Source of the DNA: an uncultured Erythrobacter sp.
GTDB lineage: Bacteria > Pseudomonadota > Alphaproteobacteria > Sphingomonadales > Sphingomonadaceae
Assembly (NCBI GenBank): GCA_947502815.1
Contig: CANNBH010000001.1
Span: forward strand, 2,514,818-2,578,817
Reading direction: 5' to 3'
Length of the DNA: 64,000 bases
Part shown: piece by piece, positions 1 to 9,273 of the stretch
Layout: every line of letters begins with the position of its first letter
How positions within the stretch are numbered: position 1 is the stretch's first letter
Notes under the pieces: model-generated
Databases searched by the model: none
What the model saw: only the letters and a program-made list of their open reading frames with translations
Told to the model about the DNA's origin: nothing
Made by a program: the position numbers and the translations under genes

Positions 1-785
1 GCCTCGCCCAAAACACCGTGGCAAGCGGGGTTGAACTGATTTTGCTTTACGAGTCTGTGCCCAATTCGAACGATCTGACCTACGGACAATTGTTCTTTCA
101 ACGCATAACTGAACGTCTGCCGCAATGGCAGGAATGGTCCGACCAAAATCGCGTGCGCTCCATGTCTTACACCCGCGGCGAGATTATGGACAAAGTCTCT
201 TTGCCCCGCGTTCGTCCGATTTTCGACCAACGCAAAATGATCATCGTAGTCGGGCTGTCGAGCGATTACCGCGAGCTGGTCGAAAACCTTTATGGCGCGG
301 ACCAGGAACCGCGTGCGGCTTTGCTGGGCGGATGGAATTCGAGCAAAGCGGTCCAACAAATCAGCGCCGAAATGGACATCCAACACACCCGGTTGTTCGA
401 TATGACCGACGTCTTCCGCAGCCCCGCCGACACGCGCGGCCTGCCGGATTCGGTGCGGTTCCAAGAGACCTTTGGCACGCTGACCCCCGCCCTTCGTCAG
501 GAAGCGGTAGCATACGATTCCGGTCTTGTTATCAAACAGGCCGTTGGCCAAATGGAAGGCGAGATCACCGCCGAAAAACTGGTCGAAATCTTGCGCGGAC
601 AACGTTTCAACGGGATCACCGGAGAAATCGCCTTTGACGAGGACGGAGCGTCTTGGGGCCAAAACACAGGGCAAGCGGGCGGGATGCGGCCGCTGTACAA
701 CCTGCGCTACAACCCATCGGCGACCAACTGGAATGAAATTGAGAACTTTGACGCTTTATTGGGCACCGTGGTTGCCAGCAATTAA
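1..785 (+). CDS. Type I periplasmic-binding-like protein, C-terminal part (5' truncated by window edge)
   Basis: The reading frame is open from the first complete codon (position 3) and ends with TAA at 783-785, so the N-terminus lies outside the window; the GTG at 18 is probably internal. The C-terminal part has features of type I periplasmic-binding folds of the Peripla_BP_6/LivK sort: a surface segment with alternating hydrophobics, an 'AYDSGLVIKQA' helix, then 'LRGQRFNGITGEIAFDEDG', which matches the closing strand pattern 'f.G.tG.i.Fd.dG' of branched-chain amino acid binding proteins. Such domains bind small ligands in the periplasm for ABC import or as sensor domains. The substrate cannot be read from the fragment. 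It lies 75 bp upstream of a broken gene on the same strand. Family assignment is moderate; function is open. Confidence 0.6.
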   Translation, partial: LAQNTVASGVELILLYESVPNSNDLTYGQLFFQRITERLPQWQEWSDQNRVRSMSYTRGEIMDKVSLPRVRPIFDQRKMIIVVGLSSDYRELVENLYGADQEPRAALLGGWNSSKAVQQISAEMDIQHTRLFDMTDVFRSPADTRGLPDSVRFQETFGTLTPALRQEAVAYDSGLVIKQAVGQMEGEITAEKLVEILRGQRFNGITGEIAFDEDGASWGQNTGQAGGMRPLYNLRYNPSATNWNEIENFDALLGTVVASN

Positions 786-860
786 CGTGATACCGGAGCC
801 TGCAGCAGAGCAAATGGCTGCGTTTTCGCAAGTGCCATAATTGAAGTCTGAAGCGCCAAT

Positions 861-1571
861 ATGAGCTATTCACAACAGAAACACGCTAGCGGCATGATTG
901 AGGTGGTCCAGAGGAATTCTTCATCCCGAGGGCGGCGCTGGAAAATGAGATTTTTGCCGACCTCGAGGCGTATCCGGGCAACGATATCTTGCTTGAAAAG
1001 TTGGAAACCAATTTCCCGCGCGCCTTTGATGATTTCAAAGAAACGCTGGGCCGCGCGGCGCGCTCTGACGGGCCGGAAGACCGCGTCTTGGTTGCTGGGA
1101 ATCGCTGGATCGCCGAATTTTTTGCCAGCCGCGATCGGGATTTTGCCGGCGCGCCAATCACAAATCTAGATGCCGTGATCAATTTGGAGCAAGGTTTTCT
1201 CGAAGCTTTGCGTGACCACGACGAATATGCCTGCGCTGCCTATGCAAAGGGGGAGCCTCAGGACGAACCGCTTCGATGTTGCTGGCTGAGAAATCGTTGC
1301 AGCGCGAATTTCAGCTATCCTTGCTGGCCGCAGCGATCAGCAATTGCGATTTGCCCTGTCACTCACCGAGTACGAGGCGCTCACCGCTACGCTGCGCCAA
1401 AACGGCCTGAACGACGAACAGATCGACGTCGTCTACGGCGCTGCAGAACCCGGTTCAATTGGAGCACCGCTCGCATGCGAGATGGCCTTGGAATTGGTCA
1501 AAGCCATTCGCGCGCAACCAGAAGAACCGCGCGCTTCGTTGATCGCGGCCTACACCAGCGGGGCGGAGTAA
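861..1571 (+). pseudogene. Hypothetical gene interrupted by three frameshifts
   Basis: Coding-like sequence runs from ATG at 861 to TAA at 1569-1571 but changes frame three times. It starts in the frame of 861, continues from about 902 in the next ('GGPEEFFIPRAALENEIF', then 'MLEKLETNFPRAFDDF' at 989), passes near 1255-1276 to a third ('SMLLAEKSLQREFQLSLLAA'), and near 1344 returns to the first ('ALSLTEYEALTATLRQNG') up to the stop. Each change has the same direction and equals one missing base, and together they restore the frame. The pieces read as one acidic soluble protein of about 236 residues that I do not recognise. Either it is a decaying gene or three bases are missing from the assembly. 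It is convergent with the HerA-like gene, whose stop codon is only 9 bp away. Confidence 0.55.
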
Positions 1572-1580
1572 GCCCTTCGC

Positions 1581-3263
1581 TTACCCTTGTGAACGCCACC
1601 GCAGCACGACGCGCTCAACCAATTCCTCTTCGCCGCCGCCGCTGTTCCACAGCTCTGCAAAGCTTGGATCTTCGGATGCTGGGCGTTTGTGTTCTTCGAG
1701 ATTGTCAAAATTGACGCGGATCGGAATTGCGACACCCTCGCCGCAAATGATCACTTCCCGGTTGCGCAAAGCTGGAATGGAATCGAGGAAACCGCGCGCG
1801 CCTTCGGGCATCGCGGCCTTCACGAACGCCTGATCTCGGTCGTTGTTCAAACGCATGGAAAGGATCGTGCCGCATTGCGACAGAACCCCTTCGGCAAGGT
1901 CAGATGGTCGCTGTGTAATAAGGCCCAGCGAGATACCGTATTTCCGGCCCTCTTTCGCAATCCGGCTTAGGATTTTGGCGACCGATGAACCATCGGAGTT
2001 CTTCTCATTGGGCACATAGCGGTGCGCCTCTTCGCAAACGAGCAAGATCGGGCGCGTTTGTTCATCGCGTCCCCAAATCGCAAAGTCGAACACGAGACGC
2101 GACAAAACGGCGACCACAGTCGAGGTGATATCTGACGGAACACCGGAAACGTCGATGATCGAAATTGGCTTTCCTTCACCCGGCATGCGGAACACTTTGG
2201 AAATGAAGTTGGTCATTGTATCGCCAACCAACATCCCAGAGAACATAAATTGGTACCGCGGATCGTTCTTGATCTCGTCCAGCTTACCCTTGATCCGCAT
2301 GTAAGGCGCAGAAGAGGTCGCTTTATCGAGCTTGCCCATCTCGTCCTGAATCTTGGTCGAAAGATCAGAGAGCAAATAGGGGATCGGCGAATCCACCGTG
2401 ATCTTGCCCATCGTTTCCGCCAATCGGTTTTTCGACCGCGCATGCAACAGACATTTGGCCAAAATATCCATATCGACCTGACGTTCATTGCCATCACTGG
2501 TAAGCAGCACCTCGCAGTGCTCCTCAAAATTCATCAACCAATAGGGCATTTGCAAATTGCCAACGTCAAGGATTTGTCCTGTTTGGCGGAATGCGGCGGA
2601 ATATTCGCCGTGCGGGTCAATCATCACGATATGACCCTCGGGCGCAGCCTCGCAAATACGGTGCAGGATCAAAGCGGCGCTGGTCGATTTACCGGTACCG
2701 GTCGATCCCAGCAGCGCAAAGTGCTTACCCAGCATCGCATCGATATACAGCCCAGCGCGGATATCCTTGGTCGGGAACACGGTGCCAATTGTGATGTTGG
2801 CGCGGCCATCGCTGGCGTAAATTTGTTCAAGGTCCTTGGTGGTCGCTGGATAGATCAGCGCACCGGGAACGGGATAGCGGGTCACGCCGCGCTTGAACCC
2901 ATGGATCCGACCAGTCAGTTTTTCCTCAGCCCCTTCGCCAAGGAAATCGATATGCGCGATGATCCCGCTTTCATTGCGGCGATCCTTGCGCTGATCGCGA
3001 ACATTGGCGAGCAACCACGAATTGCCGACACGGATCTTAATTTGGCTTCCGACCTGCCCCGCCAGAGCGATAGAACGGTCTTCGTCCTCCATGCATTCAT
3101 TGAGGCGTTGCAGATCGAGCGCGATCTGCGATCCAGCACCCGAAATTTCTAAAACGATGCCAATAGGTTGTGTGGCATTCTCATTCGCAGGAGTCGCTGC
3201 ATCAGCGTCTGTGCCCGCGCTTTGCTGCGAGGAAGCGAAATTGTGATTGCCCATATCGGTCAT
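1581..3263 (-). CDS. HerA-like / DUF87 P-loop ATPase
   Basis: A 560-residue ATPase of the HerA/FtsK superfamily. The ATG at 3263 is preferred over upstream codons because AAGGAA lies just before it and the upstream extension looks non-coding. An N-terminal beta-rich HAS-barrel-like region (residues about 30-140) precedes the DUF87 core with Walker A GSTGTGKST (186-194) and Walker B 'HIVMIDPHGEY' (Asp216). Later come 'LLVCEEAHRYVP' and a sensor/arginine region 'RIAKEGRKYGISLGLITQRP', both typical of bacterial HerA-type translocases. Relatives form hexamers that move DNA, some with NurA nucleases, but no nuclease gene is adjacent here. It is the last gene of a minus-strand run, 73 bp after the TIGR02186 gene. 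The ATPase call is firm; the DNA substrate is inferred from the family. Confidence 0.85.
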   Translation of the reverse strand: MTDMGNHNFASSQQSAGTDADAATPANENATQPIGIVLEISGAGSQIALDLQRLNECMEDEDRSIALAGQVGSQIKIRVGNSWLLANVRDQRKDRRNESGIIAHIDFLGEGAEEKLTGRIHGFKRGVTRYPVPGALIYPATTKDLEQIYASDGRANITIGTVFPTKDIRAGLYIDAMLGKHFALLGSTGTGKSTSAALILHRICEAAPEGHIVMIDPHGEYSAAFRQTGQILDVGNLQMPYWLMNFEEHCEVLLTSDGNERQVDMDILAKCLLHARSKNRLAETMGKITVDSPIPYLLSDLSTKIQDEMGKLDKATSSAPYMRIKGKLDEIKNDPRYQFMFSGMLVGDTMTNFISKVFRMPGEGKPISIIDVSGVPSDITSTVVAVLSRLVFDFAIWGRDEQTRPILLVCEEAHRYVPNEKNSDGSSVAKILSRIAKEGRKYGISLGLITQRPSDLAEGVLSQCGTILSMRLNNDRDQAFVKAAMPEGARGFLDSIPALRNREVIICGEGVAIPIRVNFDNLEEHKRPASEDPSFAELWNSGGGEEELVERVVLRWRSQG

Positions 3264-3336
3264 GCGATGTTCCTTACCCTGTGATCTAATCGGATCACTT
3301 AGCACAAACACTTGCACGGACAGGGTTAAGATCGGG

Positions 3337-4113
3337 TCAAGATCGCGCGAACAGCCTGCCGGTGAGCCAGCCCATTCCAACCGAAAGTATGATCGCGCCC
3401 AAACCATAGAACAGCGACCACCGCTGGCTCGCGTAAACTACGGTGCCCTCTAGGCCGACTTTAACCACTTCGATATCGGCGGTGGCACTGGCCAAGACCC
3501 GGCCATCGGCAATTGCAAAGGTTTCTGCCGTGTATTGCCCCGTTGTTACATTTGACGGCAGCTCGATACGCGCTTGATACAGAACGCCTTCGCTGATCCG
3601 AACGCCTTCGGGCACTTCTTTGTAAAGCCCCATCCGCCGGCGCGTATCGACTAAGCCGTTGGCAAATCGGGCCTGCTCTTCGGGTTCGATCTGGCCAGTC
3701 GGGCTCAACTGAATAAACTGAGTGCCCAGCTCATAGATCGCCGCAGTGCGCGGATCGACAATCTCTTCGACCGGACGAGAAGCAGAGACCGAAAAGAACG
3801 ACGGCGCGGATTGGAAATCGCTGGACCCGGCGTTCATCCAAACGCCCACAATCCGCTCTTTCTCGCGCAGGCGGATTCGTTCAGCGGGCCCCTTAACCAC
3901 CACAACAATATCATATTCAGTCCCGCTGGACGCACCTGCCGGATCAATCACCGCGCCATACAAAAGCAGACTTGCCCCAGTAAAACCTTGGCGCACCTCA
4001 ATCCGGGATTGGCTGACTTCTGGAACAAGAATGGGTTCCCTTTGCCCCATCAAAAACGGCGCGGACACCATCAATGCCAAAGCAGCAAGGAACCGGGATG
4101 AGCCCGCACGCAT
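3337..4113 (-). CDS. TIGR02186-family membrane-anchored protein (Alph_Pro_TM)
   Basis: A protein of about 258 residues with an N-terminal signal segment ('FLAALALMVSAPFLMG'), a beta-rich extracytoplasmic region, and one C-terminal membrane helix ('LFYGLGAIILSVGMGWLTG') before a short basic tail. This layout and its position directly after a TauE/SafE exporter match TIGR02186, a family of unknown function found in alphaproteobacteria. The ATG at 4113 shares one base with the TauE stop (TGATG); a GTG at 4116 is the other possible start. The overlap suggests translational coupling. By context it may be an accessory or sensor subunit of sulfite or sulfonate export, but nothing in its own sequence shows a reaction. 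Confidence 0.8.
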   Translation of the reverse strand: MRAGSSRFLAALALMVSAPFLMGQREPILVPEVSQSRIEVRQGFTGASLLLYGAVIDPAGASSGTEYDIVVVVKGPAERIRLREKERIVGVWMNAGSSDFQSAPSFFSVSASRPVEEIVDPRTAAIYELGTQFIQLSPTGQIEPEEQARFANGLVDTRRRMGLYKEVPEGVRISEGVLYQARIELPSNVTTGQYTAETFAIADGRVLASATADIEVVKVGLEGTVVYASQRWSLFYGLGAIILSVGMGWLTGRLFARS

Positions 4114-5027
4114 CACAGCGGGCTGACCGTGTAAATCTCATCGGGCTGGACCCCCAAACCATACAGCATGCGCAGCGCAACCAAGATAACAATCCCAGCA
4201 AGCACCAATCGCAGCACTTCGGGACGAGCCTTCATCGCAATCTGCGTTCCGAATTGTGCGCCCAGCACCGAACCCAGCAGCAGCAGACCCGCCAGCACGA
4301 TATCGACCGCTTTGGTCGTGAGAGCATGGGTCATGGTCGTCACCATGGTCACGAACAGAATCTGGAAAAGCGACGTGCCGACCACGACATTGCCGCTCAT
4401 CCCAAGGATATACAGCATCGCCGGTACAAGAATGAAGCCGCCGCCTACCCCCATGAGCATCGTCAAAATGCCAACCAAAACGCCCAGGATCAGAGGCGCG
4501 ATCGGTGAGATATATAGCCCAGACCGGTAAAACCGCACTCGGTACGGCAGTCCAGCGACCAAAGGATGATGGCGGCGTTTGCGCGGACTTGCATCGCCGG
4601 TTTTGAGGCCGGGCCTTAAGGCATCGAGAGCCTCACGCATCATAAGTGCACCAATCGTGCCGAGCAAAACAACGTAAAGGAAGCTGATCACGACATCGAT
4701 TTGCCCCCATGATTGGAGCAATCGGAACAACAGCGCGCCTATCAACGCGCCGACCACGCCTCCGCCAACCATCACCATGCCCATGCGGTAATCGACGCCG
4801 TTGCGCTGGCTATGGGCGAAGACCCCGGATACGCTGGCACCGGTCACCTGCGTCGCGGCCGAAGCCGCCGCAACCGTGGGAGGAATGCCGTAAAATATCA
4901 AAAGCGGCGTCGTCAAAAACCCGCCGCCGACCCCAAACAGGCCCGACAAAATACCGGTTAGGCCGCCCAAAAGCACAATGAACAGGCCGTTCACCGATAG
5001 ATTCGCAATGGGCAGATAGACGTCCAT
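4113..5027 (-). CDS. TauE/SafE (TSUP) family sulfite/sulfonate exporter
   Basis: A polytopic inner-membrane protein of 304 residues with about eight hydrophobic segments. Two inverted halves each carry the glycine-rich TSUP signature: 'GLFGVGGGFLTTPLL' near the N-terminus and 'MLMGVGGGFILVPAML' in the second half. The family exports sulfite, sulfoacetate and similar organosulfur anions. The ATG at 5027 is chosen because the first hydrophobic segment follows it at once and the upstream 79 codons are not membrane-like or conserved in character. Its stop overlaps the start of the TIGR02186 gene by one base. It lies 133 bp after the NfrA-like gene on the same strand. The substrate is inferred from the family. 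Confidence 0.88.
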   Translation of the reverse strand: MDVYLPIANLSVNGLFIVLLGGLTGILSGLFGVGGGFLTTPLLIFYGIPPTVAAASAATQVTGASVSGVFAHSQRNGVDYRMGMVMVGGGVVGALIGALLFRLLQSWGQIDVVISFLYVVLLGTIGALMMREALDALRPGLKTGDASPRKRRHHPLVAGLPYRVRFYRSGLYISPIAPLILGVLVGILTMLMGVGGGFILVPAMLYILGMSGNVVVGTSLFQILFVTMVTTMTHALTTKAVDIVLAGLLLLGSVLGAQFGTQIAMKARPEVLRLVLAGIVILVALRMLYGLGVQPDEIYTVSPL

Positions 5028-5160
5028 AAAAGAGGGACTACCGCAGCGATGCAAAAGTGGGAAGTGAAGGTATGCCTCCAATCCCTCATTGTTTCTCGCT
5101 AAGCAAAATTTTTTGCGGCAATCGCGCCTAAATCCGGCCCAGAACCAGCCTAGAAACGGC

Positions 5161-6375
5161 CTAGAAACGGGTAGAAAGCGTGGCAGCAATGCCTGAGTTC
5201 GGCTCAGCATCGCCGGCGACTCTTTCGCGCCAATCAACCGAGAGCCTTGCAGGCACACGGCCAATAGTCAGATCTACCCGCGCGCTGGGCCCGACATCAA
5301 GGCGGCTAGCGTCTCTTTGTGCGCCGCCCCAGGCACTCCCCCCAATGCTAAAACGAACGGATTGATCACCGGGGCGATCAACACTGGCAATCTCGCGCGA
5401 GATGAATGCCTGTCCATCCACAAAGGGAGTGTCTGCGCTGCCTCCGACATAACCCGCGCCGCCATAGGCCTCAGCGCGAATATCGAAAGGCAGGTTCACA
5501 ATGGGCAATTCCGTCACAGCATAGGCCGCAGGGCGCGTTTCTGTTCCAAACCGATTGTCCGATACCCGCAGTTCGGCAACAAGCCGCACAGGAATCGCCT
5601 CCACCACGCGGGCTGACACGCCAGCGGCAATTTCATTTTCGCCATCTGGGACAAAGGCGCGATAGGCCCGAACAAAGGCGCGCGGGTCACGGCCCGAGCC
5701 TGGATCGATGCGATATTGCAGGTTGGCCCCGGCTTGGCTGGCCCCATAGACCGGCACCCGCCCTTGCGAAATCGCGGTGGATCCAGACCCTTGACGATAA
5801 AACGCGAAAGCATCGAGCGACCAGCGATCCAGATTGCGCAGCGGCAAGAAACGCGCCGGACCTGCCGGACTGACTTCGGTCACCGTCGCACTGCCCGAAA
5901 GGCCGCGGGCCGGCTCGCGTGAAACAGCATCCGCAGACGCAACTTCATCGCTCCAATCCACTCGAAACGCGGCGGCCATTAAGAAACTGTGCCCCGCTGC
6001 AATGATCGGTTCAGTGGTACCGGTTTCACCTTGCTGCGACCGGCCCCACGATTCAGAAGCCTGCACCATGCCTTGCATACCTGAAACGGTCCAAAGTTGA
6101 ACGGTATCGGCTTGAGTGTGCGTGGCCACGCTAAAGGGCTTTGACGGATCCAAGAATTGAGCCAGCTCGGCCTCAGCGTGTCCGTCCACTGGCGGAACAA
6201 GATCGCCGCCATGCGCAGGCGGATCCTCGGCCAAAAACATCTCTGCAGATGGTAAAGCAACAGCGGCAAAGGGGCTTTCCCAAAGCGCGGCACGTCCCGC
6301 AACCCAAATGCCAAGTACCATGCCCAGCATGATAAGCGGGCCGCCCCGCCTGCGCCCTATCACTGTCGTTGTCAT
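5161..6375 (-). CDS. NfrA-like outer-membrane-directed protein
   Basis: A 404-residue protein with one N-terminal hydrophobic segment (about residues 12-30) that can serve as signal or anchor. A Ser/Ala-rich linker follows, then a long region of alternating polar/hydrophobic strands ending '..IAATLSTRF'. A terminal Phe after a beta-rich region is the usual mark of an outer-membrane barrel. The ATG overlaps the TGA of the upstream glycosyltransferase by four bases (ATGA), so the two are coupled. In other proteobacteria NfrB-type glycosyltransferases pair with NfrA, an outer-membrane partner of a surface polysaccharide system (the phage N4 receptor in E. coli). This protein is shorter than E. 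coli NfrA and I see no clear TPR part, so it may be only the C-terminal domain. Confidence 0.6.
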   Translation of the reverse strand: MTTTVIGRRRGGPLIMLGMVLGIWVAGRAALWESPFAAVALPSAEMFLAEDPPAHGGDLVPPVDGHAEAELAQFLDPSKPFSVATHTQADTVQLWTVSGMQGMVQASESWGRSQQGETGTTEPIIAAGHSFLMAAAFRVDWSDEVASADAVSREPARGLSGSATVTEVSPAGPARFLPLRNLDRWSLDAFAFYRQGSGSTAISQGRVPVYGASQAGANLQYRIDPGSGRDPRAFVRAYRAFVPDGENEIAAGVSARVVEAIPVRLVAELRVSDNRFGTETRPAAYAVTELPIVNLPFDIRAEAYGGAGYVGGSADTPFVDGQAFISREIASVDRPGDQSVRFSIGGSAWGGAQRDASRLDVGPSARVDLTIGRVPARLSVDWRERVAGDAEPNSGIAATLSTRF

Positions 6376-7904
6376 GCGCGTACGGGACCAGTCTGCGCTC
6401 TGTGGGAATTGCGCGGCGCAAATGGATCCTTTGGAGTCAGGTTCGAAGGATGCTCCAAATGCTGTGTCTTATCCCATTTGATCGTTTCGCCAAGCAATGT
6501 TCGCGCATAGGCGACCATCGCCCGCCATCCCGCCATGATCGAAATCACATTGGTCACGGGAATGCGCAAAACCGCAAACACCCCTTCAACCCATCCGTAA
6601 TTTCGCGCGGTAAAGGCAAAACGCCACACAACCCGCCAAGCGAAAAAGCCAAGGTTGGCGAACAACAGGCCGATCAGAAACGGGCTGAGCGGTGTTGGTT
6701 CAACCCAACCAGCGGACGCAGCCCCCCAAAGGACCGTCGTCAGGATCAGCAATGTATATCCCAGCAGCAGAACCAACGCGGTAAAAGGCCCGCGCCGGTC
6801 GCGCGCTCGCATCCAGCTTTCAATAAGTCCGCCAGACCAACCGGTCCGATCCCATCCTTGCAGCGAGATGCCATGAACCCAGCGGGTTTTCTGGCGCACG
6901 ATTTGATCGAGCCGGGAGGGGAAGTAAGCGCGGGTCGCGATCAGCAGATCATCATCGCCGCGCGCCCTCACAAATTCACAGCGCCCCCCGTTTTCGAATA
7001 TCGAAAGGCCCAACTCGTAATCTTCTGTCAGCGACTCTCTTTCAAATGGAGAATTGTCAGCACGCTTTGTGCACAATTGATCAAGAGCCTTGCGCGAAAC
7101 CGCACAGCCAACGCCGGCCGCCGGCAAAGCCGCACCGACCGCGCTGCGCACAACCATGCCTTTGCCATGCGCCTCGGCGAATTCTTCGCAATAATGGGCG
7201 CTCAACCAATCGCGACCGCATTGCGGCAAAGGCTCCACCGGCAGCTGCGCAAAATCGGCGCCTTTCGCAATGGCCCAATCCAGCAGACCCAATCCACCCG
7301 GGTCAACCATGTCCTCTGCATCGTGAAACACAACCGATGCGAAACGGTGGCCGCTGCGCGCCTCGTCGGCGCATAGCGCATCATACAAACGGTTGAGACA
7401 GTCAGCCTTCGTACTCGGCCCATGGCGATCGTGGATGACCAACCGCAACCGCGCATCGCCGCGCGCACCGCGCATGGCTGCTTCCATGGTCGCAGGATCA
7501 TTGCGGTAAATGCCAATATACAGCCGCAGATCAGCCTGCGGCCAAGACTGAAGCATATGTTCAATCGTGGCTCCGATGACCTGGTCTTCCTGCCAAGCAG
7601 GGACAAAGATCGCCGTATTTGCATGCAAATCGCGCTGTTGCAGCTTTCGACGTTCTACAAATGGAGTGCTGATCCGGCCCGTGAAGCGTTGCCACAGCCA
7701 GAGCAGATCCACCGCCGCATCATCCAGCGCGCCGATTAGGAAGAAAACGCCCGCGAACAACAGCAATTCATGCTGAAAAACCGCCAGCCATTGCCACAGG
7801 TTCCATTCAAGGCTCAGACCAGACGAAAGCCCAATCCAAGAACCAGCAAAAGAGCTTACGACAGACTCTAGAACAGACAAAGCGACCCCACTCCCTGTTA
7901 ACAA
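6372..7904 (-). CDS. NfrB-like family 2 glycosyltransferase, inner membrane
   Basis: A 510-residue processive GT2 enzyme. N-terminal hydrophobic segments precede a cytoplasmic GT-A domain that opens 'TAIFVPAWQEDQVIG'. It has the DxD-type motif in 'VVFHDAEDMVDP', the catalytic ED in 'LTEDYELGLSIF', and 'RQKTRWVHGI' in place of QxxRW. Two or more C-terminal membrane helices follow ('FTALVLLLGYTLLILTTVLW'). This is the layout of NfrB and of bacterial cellulose or hyaluronan-type synthases. It lacks the extra C-terminal cytoplasmic domain found in longer NfrB proteins. The start is uncertain: TTG at 7904, or TTG at 7880, which has GGGAG upstream. It is divergent from nhaA with about 63 bp between and coupled to the NfrA-like gene downstream. 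Confidence 0.75.
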   Translation of the reverse strand: MLTGSGVALSVLESVVSSFAGSWIGLSSGLSLEWNLWQWLAVFQHELLLFAGVFFLIGALDDAAVDLLWLWQRFTGRISTPFVERRKLQQRDLHANTAIFVPAWQEDQVIGATIEHMLQSWPQADLRLYIGIYRNDPATMEAAMRGARGDARLRLVIHDRHGPSTKADCLNRLYDALCADEARSGHRFASVVFHDAEDMVDPGGLGLLDWAIAKGADFAQLPVEPLPQCGRDWLSAHYCEEFAEAHGKGMVVRSAVGAALPAAGVGCAVSRKALDQLCTKRADNSPFERESLTEDYELGLSIFENGGRCEFVRARGDDDLLIATRAYFPSRLDQIVRQKTRWVHGISLQGWDRTGWSGGLIESWMRARDRRGPFTALVLLLGYTLLILTTVLWGAASAGWVEPTPLSPFLIGLLFANLGFFAWRVVWRFAFTARNYGWVEGVFAVLRIPVTNVISIMAGWRAMVAYARTLLGETIKWDKTQHLEHPSNLTPKDPFAPRNSHRAQTGPVRA

Positions 7905-7967
7905 TTCAGCCTAACGCCCCCTGATTAACCTTGCAACCATCATGACTTTTCTGAAAAGGGCACCAAT

Positions 7968-9215
7968 ATGTCTGACCAGCACAAATCATCCGCCCCTTCT
8001 GGCCCTGCTCCATTGCGCCGTCTCTTCGCGCCGGTGCGCGCCTTGTTCGTCAGCGACGCGTCCGCAGGTATCCTGCTGATCCTCGTTGCCGCGGCCGCTA
8101 TGCTGGCTGCAAACTCGCCATTTGCGGGTGAATATCGGGAACTTTTCTATGGCAAATTGCCATGGACGCCGATCCCCAAACTGTATGATCTGCATCTTTG
8201 GATCAACGATGGGCTCATGGCGGTGTTCTTCTTTGTCGTGGGCCTGGAGGTAAAGCGGGAGCTTATCTCGGGCTCGCTCGCAGACCCGGCAGCCCGGCGA
8301 TTGCCTATGCTTGCTGCTCTGGCAGGCATGGCTGCTCCGGCCTTGGTGTATATGGCGGTGTCGGGCGGCGGCGCATACACAAGCGGCTGGGCGATTCCGG
8401 CGGCAACCGATATCGCCTTTGCGATGGGTGTGCTTGGCCTGCTGGGGAACCGGGTGCCGGCATCCTTGCGGCTGTTCCTTCTGACCGTAGCGATTGTCGA
8501 CGATATCGGCGCGGTTATGGTCATCGCGGTGTTTTATACGCCGACAATCAAGATGATCTGGCTGGTCGCCGCGATTGTAGTCTTTGGCCTGATGATCGGA
8601 TTAAACCGCATGAAGGTCAGCGTGTTTTGGCCGTATATCCTAATGGCGGCAGTGCTTTGGTATTGTGTGCTCAACACCGGTGTGCACGCGACCATCGCCG
8701 GGGTGTTGGCCGCATTGACCATTCCATTGCATCGGCGCGACGGCAATTCCATGCTGGAAAAACTGGAACATGGCCTTGCCCCATGGAGCGCTTATTTGGT
8801 CGTGCCCGTGTTTGGATTTGCCAATGCTGGCGTATCCTTTGCCGGTATGGGACCAGAAGCCTTGCTTGACCCACTGCCGATCGCAATCGCCGCTGGTCTG
8901 GTTATTGGTAAGCAGGTCGGCATATTCTCGACAGTGTTCATCGCGGACAAGACCGGCTTTGCGCCGCGTCCAGAAAACGCCAATTGGCCCGAAATTTGGG
9001 GCATCTCGATCCTTTGCGGGATCGGTTTCACCATGAGCCTGTTTATCGGCGGCCTCGCCTTCCCCAATCAACCGTTGTTCATTGAGGAAGCGAAGATCGG
9101 CATTCTTACCGGCTCTGCGATTTCAGCAATTCTCGGCTTTATCGTTCTGCGCCTAACCACGACGCATCCCGATGCCGATTGCGATGATCAGGGGACTGCA
9201 CCCAGCGCGAGCTGA
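7968..9215 (+). CDS. nhaA: Na+/H+ antiporter NhaA
   Basis: A 415-residue inner-membrane antiporter that exports Na+ in exchange for H+, supporting pH and sodium homeostasis. About twelve hydrophobic segments are visible. The family landmarks are present: 'VVGLEVKREL', then 'PAATDIAFAMG' with Asp148, and 'VAIVDDIGAV' with Asp178-Asp179, which correspond to E. coli Asp133, Asp163 and Asp164 in the ion-binding site. The N-terminal tail of about 20 residues before the first helix is slightly longer than in E. coli. The gene stands alone, divergent from the NfrB-like gene and convergent with the glyoxalase gene. A sodium exporter fits a marine lifestyle. Confidence 0.97.
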   Translation: MSDQHKSSAPSGPAPLRRLFAPVRALFVSDASAGILLILVAAAAMLAANSPFAGEYRELFYGKLPWTPIPKLYDLHLWINDGLMAVFFFVVGLEVKRELISGSLADPAARRLPMLAALAGMAAPALVYMAVSGGGAYTSGWAIPAATDIAFAMGVLGLLGNRVPASLRLFLLTVAIVDDIGAVMVIAVFYTPTIKMIWLVAAIVVFGLMIGLNRMKVSVFWPYILMAAVLWYCVLNTGVHATIAGVLAALTIPLHRRDGNSMLEKLEHGLAPWSAYLVVPVFGFANAGVSFAGMGPEALLDPLPIAIAAGLVIGKQVGIFSTVFIADKTGFAPRPENANWPEIWGISILCGIGFTMSLFIGGLAFPNQPLFIEEAKIGILTGSAISAILGFIVLRLTTTHPDADCDDQGTAPSAS

Positions 9216-9273
9216 AAGCGGATATCAAGGGCCGGGGTCTGGCACGAATGCGGGTCAGACCTCCGGCTTTCGC

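Noticed and set aside
2250..3152. A 300-codon plus-strand open frame
   Set aside because: Antisense to the HerA-like ATPase gene with complete Walker motifs.
6369..7376. A 335-codon plus-strand open frame
   Set aside because: Antisense to the NfrB-like transferase; no family resemblance.
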